Of a stretch of 38,730 bases of DNA, positions 33,881 through 38,730 are shown piece after piece (within the stretch, counting starts at the first letter, position 1; the number at the start of each line of letters is the position of its first letter). This DNA is from Thermoplasmata archaeon (GTDB taxonomy: Archaea; Thermoplasmatota; Thermoplasmata; Thermoplasmatales; Thermoplasmataceae). The notes beneath the pieces were generated by a model. The model ran no database searches, had not been told where the DNA came from, and was given only the letters and a program-made list of their open reading frames with translations. The stretch is from assembly GCA_021809755.1 (NCBI GenBank), contig JAJZJZ010000009.1, positions 1 through 38,730 of the forward strand. The letters are read 5' to 3'. The position numbers and the translations under genes were made by a program.

Positions 33881-35107
33881 ATGGAAGCCTACTCAGAAAT
33901 TCTCAAATCAAAAATCAGTGATCCATCTTTCGATTACAGGAAGGAATCCATGTTGCGATTCCTGAAATCACCCGTAAGAGATTATAAGGAGAGTCCTACA
34001 GTAAAAGATTACGTGGAAGTTACTGACCTAGAACTGATCAGAATGGCCACTGGTAACTACTCCGCAAGCAGAACAGACCAACAAAATTCTAGAGCAGATA
34101 TAATTGTTTCTGGTAATGCTTTCATTATGAGGAAGGGAAAATCTGCTCAATTTGAAGTAGATCATCTATCGGATGCTCTCTCTAATTCTTCACAAATACG
34201 GAATAAGGTCGAGTCATTTTTTGGAAATGAAAGGGAAGAGCATCTTATCAATTCATCATGGCAGGGAGGTTTATTTATAAAAACTCAATCAGATATATCT
34301 CTATCCATAAGCATAGAAACATCAATCAGGGCATCAGAATCAGGGTCACAGAAGGATTTTGTTTGGATCGGAAGAAATACAAAATTGGTACTCTCTGATA
34401 TTAGGACAAGTGAAGGTTCAGGTAACGGAGTCCAGGGAAGAAATATTTATTTTTACCTTGAAGATGGGGCAAATCTGGATTACCACTATATGCAGGACAA
34501 GGCAGATGGGGTATTTGACATTACGTTTATTAGAACATTTGGAGAAAAGAACACACTTGGAACAATATATCATATAAATCATGGAGCCGGAAAGGTTCTC
34601 TTTCAGAACGAATCAAATCAGATGGGTGATCAATCAGATTACAAGGTTTTCGGAGTAAGTTTCAGCTCAGGGAAGCAGAAGATAGACATAAGGGATAGCA
34701 GTTTTCAGGTTGGAAAACACACAAATGCTGATATTCACGTTAGAGGTGTTGTCACAGGCGAAAGTTCAACTATTCATCGCGGCAACATTGATATTGAACT
34801 TGAAAGTACTAAATCAACTGGATTTTATGATTCAAGAATCGTTCTTCTTTCTAAGCTTGGATATGCAAATTCAAAGCCTGCTCTAATGATAAAAAACAAC
34901 GACACCCGATCCAAGCATGGATCGGCAATAAGTTCCATAGACAAAGAAGAGCTAACTTATATTAGGAGCAGAGGAATATCAGAGAAGGACGCAAAATCTA
35001 TGATTTCTGCTGGTTTTGTAGGCTCGATGATAGAAAGGGCAAATAATACAAAATTCACGGAAATGGTGGATAGATTTGCCCACGAGCTGATAATAGATGA
35101 ATTTTGA
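33881..35107 (+). CDS. sufD: Fe-S assembly protein SufD
   Basis: SufB paralogue and partner in SufBC2D (408 residues). The beta-helix core includes SFSSGKQKIDIRDSSFQVGKH and STIHRGNIDIELES. The C-terminus ELTYIRSRGISEKDAKSMIS closely matches SufB's. It lacks the SufB cysteine block, which supports the D assignment. It starts 6 bases after sufB's stop with AGGATGA just before, and overlaps sufS by 11 bases. Confidence 0.93.
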   Translation: MEAYSEILKSKISDPSFDYRKESMLRFLKSPVRDYKESPTVKDYVEVTDLELIRMATGNYSASRTDQQNSRADIIVSGNAFIMRKGKSAQFEVDHLSDALSNSSQIRNKVESFFGNEREEHLINSSWQGGLFIKTQSDISLSISIETSIRASESGSQKDFVWIGRNTKLVLSDIRTSEGSGNGVQGRNIYFYLEDGANLDYHYMQDKADGVFDITFIRTFGEKNTLGTIYHINHGAGKVLFQNESNQMGDQSDYKVFGVSFSSGKQKIDIRDSSFQVGKHTNADIHVRGVVTGESSTIHRGNIDIELESTKSTGFYDSRIVLLSKLGYANSKPALMIKNNDTRSKHGSAISSIDKEELTYIRSRGISEKDAKSMISAGFVGSMIERANNTKFTEMVDRFAHELIIDEF

Positions 35108-36380
35108 CGAGGTAAGGGAACATTTTCCTATCTTCAAAAAATTAGATAAAGAAGGAATCATCTATCTGGACAATGCTTCAACAACGCAGAAGCCATACGA
35201 AGTAATAAATGCCGTTGTGGATTTTTATGAAAATCATTGCAGCAATGTGCATAGAGGAGTATACAGATTGGGTGAGGAAGCAACCGAGATGTTCAATCAT
35301 TCCAGAGAGAACATTGGAAATTTCATTGGAGCCAAGGACAGGGAAATAGTTTTTGTGAGAAACACAACTGAAGCACTGAATCTTCTTGCTTATTCTCTTG
35401 GCAGCAAGTTGCAGGAAGGCGATGAAATAATTCTGAGCAACAGTGAACATCATTCCAATATTGTTCCATGGCAGATGTTGAGCGAAAGAAAGAAAGTGAA
35501 GTTAAGGTTCTTAAACTCCAGACATGATGAACCAATATCTCCGGAGGAAGTTTCCAATTTGATATCTAGGAAAACAAAGATTGTCTCTTTAACAGAATGC
35601 TCAAACATATTAGGCAACATCAATGATATGAAACCTATCTCAAAAATAGCACATGATGCAGGTGCAATAATGATAGTAGACGGAGCTCAGAGCGTACCGC
35701 ACATGCCAGTCAACGCCAAGGATATGAATTGCGACTTTCTTGCATTTTCAGGTCATAAAATGATGGGGCCATCGGGTATAGGATGCCTGTATGGAAAGGA
35801 AGAAGCACTTGAGGAACTTCCCCCTTTCATGGGTGGAGGGGAAATGATAAGGACAGTCACAAAGGCAGGTTTCACTTGTGAAGACATACCTATAAAATTT
35901 GAAGCGGGAACTCCAAATATAGAGGGTGCCATTGGATTCTCGGCGGCAGTAGATTTCCTCAGGGATTTGGGAATGGAAAACGTGAGGAATCATGAAAAGG
36001 ATCTAATAGCTTATACTCTGAAAATGGAAGAAAATAGTGGTATAAAGGATCTAATCTCATATGGAACCAGGAACATTGAGAACAGAGCCGGCATCTATGC
36101 TTTCAATATTGGAGAAATACCAAAATTTGATAAAGAAAATATCAGTTCAGAAAACTTGTCTGTAAAAGTTCACGCAATCCATCCACATGATCTCTCTTCT
36201 TTGGCAGACAGAACATACGGAGTTGAATTGAGATCAGGGCATCACTGTGCCATGCCAATGACGGAAGATCTGGGGGTATCAGCCACAACCAGGGCATCAT
36301 ATTATGTTTATAATACACGCGAAGATGTGGAAAAATTGTTTGAGGCGTTAAGTGCAAGCATAAAGAGGTTCGGATTTTGA
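35097..36380 (+). CDS. sufS: cysteine desulfurase SufS
   Basis: PLP-dependent enzyme supplying sulfur from cysteine for Fe-S clusters (427 residues). It begins FPIFKKLDKEGIIYLDNASTTQKP. Other markers are HRGVYRLGEEAT, SEHHSNIVPWQ, the PLP Lys221 in FSGHKMMGPSG, and the catalytic Cys384 in RSGHHCAMP, all of the SufS (group II) type. The start lies inside sufD. The partner that accepts its sulfur is probably the SufU-like protein encoded next, since no sufE is present here. Confidence 0.97.
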   Translation: MNFDEVREHFPIFKKLDKEGIIYLDNASTTQKPYEVINAVVDFYENHCSNVHRGVYRLGEEATEMFNHSRENIGNFIGAKDREIVFVRNTTEALNLLAYSLGSKLQEGDEIILSNSEHHSNIVPWQMLSERKKVKLRFLNSRHDEPISPEEVSNLISRKTKIVSLTECSNILGNINDMKPISKIAHDAGAIMIVDGAQSVPHMPVNAKDMNCDFLAFSGHKMMGPSGIGCLYGKEEALEELPPFMGGGEMIRTVTKAGFTCEDIPIKFEAGTPNIEGAIGFSAAVDFLRDLGMENVRNHEKDLIAYTLKMEENSGIKDLISYGTRNIENRAGIYAFNIGEIPKFDKENISSENLSVKVHAIHPHDLSSLADRTYGVELRSGHHCAMPMTEDLGVSATTRASYYVYNTREDVEKLFEALSASIKRFGF

Positions 36381-36763
36381 CGGATGATGAATATATCAAT
36401 AGTGAGATTCTGGATGAACATTTCAGAACACCAAGAAACTTTGGTAAAATCTCAGACCGTGATGTGGAGATTATAGAGACAAACCCAACTTGTGGCGATA
36501 CCATTGTCCTCCATATGAAATTTGATGGAGAAATCTTAGTGGATATAAAGTATGTAACAAGAGGATGTTCAATCAGTACTGCCGCAGCATCAATCCTTTC
36601 TGAAAACCTTATGGGAAAAACTATGGATGAAATAAGGAGGATGTCTAAAGACGAAGTTCTTGCTAACATTGGTCTCAAACTGGGACCGGCAAGGGAAAGA
36701 TGTGCTCTAATTTCTTATGATGCCGTTCAGAAAGGTATAAAAAGTCACCTTAAAAGCAGATAA
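36377..36763 (+). CDS. sufU: SufU/IscU-like scaffold or sulfur-transfer protein
   Basis: Protein of 128 residues of the IscU fold. Three conserved cysteines are present: Cys39 (NPTCGD), Cys64 (TRGCSIS) and Cys109 (RERCALI), with Asp41 next to the first. It could accept sulfur from SufS or carry zinc or a cluster. The start is TTG 36377 overlapping the sufS stop; GAGGT lies about 6 bases upstream, and the nearby ATGs (36384, 36387) are out of frame, so the unusual start is well supported. It is the last gene of the suf operon. Confidence 0.92.
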   Translation: MTDDEYINSEILDEHFRTPRNFGKISDRDVEIIETNPTCGDTIVLHMKFDGEILVDIKYVTRGCSISTAAASILSENLMGKTMDEIRRMSKDEVLANIGLKLGPARERCALISYDAVQKGIKSHLKSR

Positions 36764-36774
36764 AAGCTGAAATA

Positions 36775-37371
36775 TTAAAAAGATGGAAATACTAGTATAA
36801 TCAACGCCGTAGCCATGAGAAGAATACCAATCACATAATCAAGATTTTCAGGTTTCATTTCAGCCATTCTCTTGCCTATAGTTTTAGAATTGAGAAATAT
36901 AATTGCGTTGATGGATAATATACTTGATATAAGAAACCCGATGAAAATCAGCAATCCATATGGAAGTGTGTATTCCGAGGCCGATACCATTATGGGTATT
37001 ATGGCAAAATCTGGGAAAACACTGACTGCGATTATGGAATTCTCAAGGTTTTCTTTTGATTCCCTTGATTCTCCATATCCATTTAAAATGAAGTATAAAC
37101 CCACTATTAGGAGAAGTGCAATTGAAATATACACAAGCTCATTGATATCTGCCCTGAGAAATGTAAAACCCAAAAAGAGAAATAGTAAACCCAGAGCCCC
37201 AGAGATAGTAGCATGTCCACCGCCGATCAATGTAGCAATTCCGTATTTTTTTGGGGGTGAATATTGCCTTTTTGAAGCAAGAGATGTTAGGGGAATCCAA
37301 TGATCTGGCGCAAGCATATGGAAGAAGGCGATAAAAATGGCAAGAAGTAATAGAAAACCAAACGGGATCAC
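36775..37371 (-). CDS. NicO/UreH-like membrane protein (possible metal transporter)
   Basis: Integral membrane protein of 198 residues with about six helices. The FHMLAPDHWIPLTSLA and GGGHATISGALG motifs resemble the histidine-containing signatures of the NicO/UreH/RcnA group, which move nickel or cobalt. The metal is not determined, and some relatives in this superfamily transport other substrates. It is convergent with sufU (12 bases apart). The start is GTG 37371, with TTAAAATAT about 25 bases upstream. This promoter abuts a TnpB remnant, so it may have been reshaped by an insertion. Confidence 0.7.
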   Translation of the reverse strand: MIPFGFLLLLAIFIAFFHMLAPDHWIPLTSLASKRQYSPPKKYGIATLIGGGHATISGALGLLFLFLGFTFLRADINELVYISIALLLIVGLYFILNGYGESRESKENLENSIIAVSVFPDFAIIPIMVSASEYTLPYGLLIFIGFLISSILSINAIIFLNSKTIGKRMAEMKPENLDYVIGILLMATALIILVFPSF

Positions 37372-37410
37372 TTCAGGTCATTTCCAGTTTATATTTTAAT
37401 ATGTGGACAG

Positions 37411-37587
37411 TCAACTACCCCTCCCTGACGGAATGGGCTTGTTTCTGTCCGGATGACGCAACGATTGGCTGGTTGACAGCATGCTGAAATACTCAGATTT
37501 GCCAAGTATTCCGATGTTTCTTGCGGTATTGAGATCGGCATGAAGTTCAAGGTAGCAGTTCAGGCAGTGAACGCCATAGTGGTTATT
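37411..37587 (-). pseudogene. tnpB: 3' remnant of an IS200/IS605-type TnpB gene
   Basis: Reverse-strand frame giving the TnpB C-terminus: a CLNC zinc-knuckle half, ELHADLNTARNIG, then a GKSEYFSMLSTS-like tail and a stop at 37411. A TAG at 37588-37590 closes the frame upstream, and the RuvC part and the first CxxC are not found, so only about 58 codons remain. The GGGAGGGGTAGTTGAC at the end resembles the right end of such elements. TnpA is absent. The element is dead. Confidence 0.8.
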
Positions 37588-38031
37588 CTAAAAATAAACA
37601 TAATAGACTGGAATAATCCAATTTCAAATGTATTTTTTGGTCTTGAGGGAAAAGCCGATTTCATTGCCTCCCTCAACAACAGAAAAAGGGTTGCTGTGAG
37701 CCATCCTATTGTGGCAGGTGCTATTTTGATCTTAAGATACCCCTGCTTCAAGCTCAGTCTTTTGGAATATTACCGCATCTCTAATTGATGTCATTTGTTG
37801 TTCTGTCTTTATAATACTCAAAAGTTTAAAGATTTATTCATTATAAAGTAAGAAATGCCGAACATAGAAGGGAAATCAAAGACCTCACAAATACTGATGA
37901 GATGAGATCGCGGAATTCTAATGAAAAGCTGAGATGAGCCAATTTATTGTATATTTCCTGTTGCGTAATGTGTAAATCCGGAACTCCAATAAAGTCCCCA
38001 AAACATAAAAGGATTCAGCAGTTGCAGTAAT
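37588..38031. other. gene-poor stretch between TnpB remnant and tRNA-Ile
   Basis: 444 bases with no supported gene. Two overlapping frames of 60-80 codons occur at 37540-37788 on both strands. The reverse one is hydrophobic and might be a decayed membrane-protein fragment, but no family is recognisable. A purine-rich CTGATGAGATGAG segment near 37895 recalls a C box but is not convincing. T-runs near 38008-38018 (reverse strand) could terminate the tRNA. Confidence 0.4.
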
Positions 38032-38104
38032 GGGGCTGACCGGATTCGGACCGGTGACCTCCCGGTTATCAGCCGGGTGCTCCACCATGCTAAGCTACAG
38101 CCCC
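38032..38104 (-). tRNA. tRNA-Ile (anticodon GAU)
   Basis: 73 bases that fold as a full cloverleaf. The acceptor pairs GGGGCTG with CAGCCCC, the D stem is GCTT/GAGC, the anticodon stem CCCGG/CCGGG encloses the loop CTGATAA (anticodon GAT), and the T arm is ACCGG-TCCGAAT-CCGGT. There is no intron and no encoded CCA; the discriminator is A. A TATTTAAATATTT element at about 38133-38145 lies upstream. Confidence 0.97.
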
Positions 38105-38112
38105 TCAACCTG

Positions 38113-38128
38113 ATGGCAAATATGCCAT
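38113..38128. repeat. inverted repeat in the tRNA-Ile 5' leader
   Basis: ATGGCA-AATA-TGCCAT, perfect 6-base arms, between the TATA-like box and the tRNA. It could form a hairpin in the pre-tRNA leader or be a protein site. Confidence 0.5.
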
Positions 38129-38569
38129 TGGAAATATTTAAATATGTTCAGATGAGCAAGTTTCGACGATTAACAATGATCGAAACTCATTTCTGACTGC
38201 AGTTGATTTCTTTGCACTACTAAAGCCTTATGATTATTACCATGGTAGCAAAAACTGTTAGAAATTTAACAATAATTCTTCTGTGCAAACCTGCAATGAT
38301 CGGAATGACTATAATGATCAAGCATGTTACGTAAGTTTGCCCACACAGGAAATTGCATGAAAGTGGTAAATCACTAATAAATATTAAAAACGACAAACAA
38401 TCCTTTTGCCGCTATGGGTGATTGCGCAAAATTTATGCAATCTCCTGTAGCATGGGCTCTGTCGGGCATGTTTCTCCTCATTAATATGTGTGGAGTCATG
38501 CACAATAATCGTCTGACGAAATATGTTTTTGATATACTATTTAGCTGAGGAGAGCTGTCAGTATTGATT
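38129..38569. other. gene-poor stretch between tRNA-Ile and hisS
   Basis: 441 bases. It contains an inverted repeat GTTTCGA (38160-38166) / TCGAAAC (38180-38186) and a small forward frame, 38414-38548, of 44 residues from ATG (MGDCAKFMQSPVAWAL start) with a hydrophobic middle. I recognise no family; it could be a transposase or membrane-protein fragment or chance. No other structure is seen. Confidence 0.4.
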
Positions 38570-38730
38570 CTATGAGGAAGATAATGACTTGAGAAGCCGA
38601 TTCAAATCTTCTGCTTTACCTGTTACCTGCTTTCCTGATTGCATATTCCTTATGGTTAATGTTCCGTCTTCAAGTTCCTTATGCCCAATTATTACGGTAT
38701 AGTCAACACTATTTGATGCTGCTTTTTTGA
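38570..38730 (-). CDS. hisS: histidyl-tRNA synthetase, C-terminal end (partial)
   Basis: The last 52 codons of a reverse-strand gene that continues beyond the window; stop TAG at 38570-38572. The fragment (YTVIIGHKELEDGTLTIRNM) fits the C-terminal anticodon-binding domain of class IIa synthetases. The VIIGxKELE...VTIRNM pattern is most like HisRS; ProRS or ThrRS are less likely. No catalytic motifs are in view, so the name rests on this domain alone. Confidence 0.75.
   Translation of the reverse strand, partial: KKAASNSVDYTVIIGHKELEDGTLTIRNMQSGKQVTGKAEDLNRLLKSLSSS

Noticed and set aside
37540-37788. Overlapping frames on both strands after the TnpB remnant
   Set aside because: Neither has a known motif; one uses the TnpB knuckle region in a wrong frame. 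More likely decayed or random sequence.
37893-37935. Possible C/D-box small RNA (TGATGA ... CTGA)
   Set aside because: The distance between boxes is too short for the usual archaeal C/D RNA, and D' and C' boxes are not clear.
1-38730. CRISPR array
   Set aside because: No regularly spaced repeats of 24-40 bases were seen in the window.

Overview
The window reads as a chromosomal segment of an archaeon of the order Thermoplasmatales. Four things point there: ether-lipid genes (a geranylgeranyl-reductase-type flavoprotein and a polyprenyl diphosphate synthase), an archaeal XPD helicase, a XerA recombinase, and a threonine dehydrogenase of the short-chain type I associate with Thermoplasma volcanium. 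The DNA is AT-rich. Many genes have a TATA-like box about 25 bases before the start codon, which implies leaderless mRNAs as is common in this group. The genus is not decided by the sequence. Cuniculiplasma- or Ferroplasma-like relatives would fit the base composition, but that is inference.

Layout. 0.1-9.1 kb: a tandem-HTH regulator overlapping tail-to-tail with a DHA2-type exporter, pyruvate phosphate dikinase, an alpha/beta hydrolase, a compact reverse-strand operon (hotdog thioesterase, CoaBC, nitrilase-family amidase) and a gamma-carbonic-anhydrase-like protein. 9.1-13 kb: the lipid-reductase flavoprotein, then a four-CBS protein overlapping glycyl-tRNA synthetase. 13.1-15.3 kb: divergent tdh and kbl, the two steps from threonine to glycine and acetyl-CoA. 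15.4-21.9 kb: a sugar nucleotidyltransferase with a degenerate cupin tail, a GNAT acetyltransferase, a ClC channel/antiporter with CBS domains, xerA, idsA and rnhB.

22.1-25.9 kb holds the least familiar block: three cysteine-containing secreted or membrane-anchored proteins around an ABC ATPase and permease. The last four genes overlap or nearly touch, so they look like one transport or surface-assembly unit. The first gene has a damaged or unusual N-terminus. 26.0-30.8 kb: a TPR protein with XPD helicase, an MDR-family dehydrogenase, ribulose-phosphate epimerase and a Nudix hydrolase.

30.9-36.8 kb is a complete iron-sulfur assembly locus: a SufR-like sensor-repressor divergent from sufC-sufB-sufD-sufS-sufU. 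A perfect inverted repeat overlaps the sufC TATA box and is a good operator candidate. 36.8-38.7 kb: a NicO/UreH-like membrane protein, the broken 3' end of a TnpB gene, tRNA-Ile(GAU), two gene-poor stretches and the 3' end of what looks like histidyl-tRNA synthetase running off the window.
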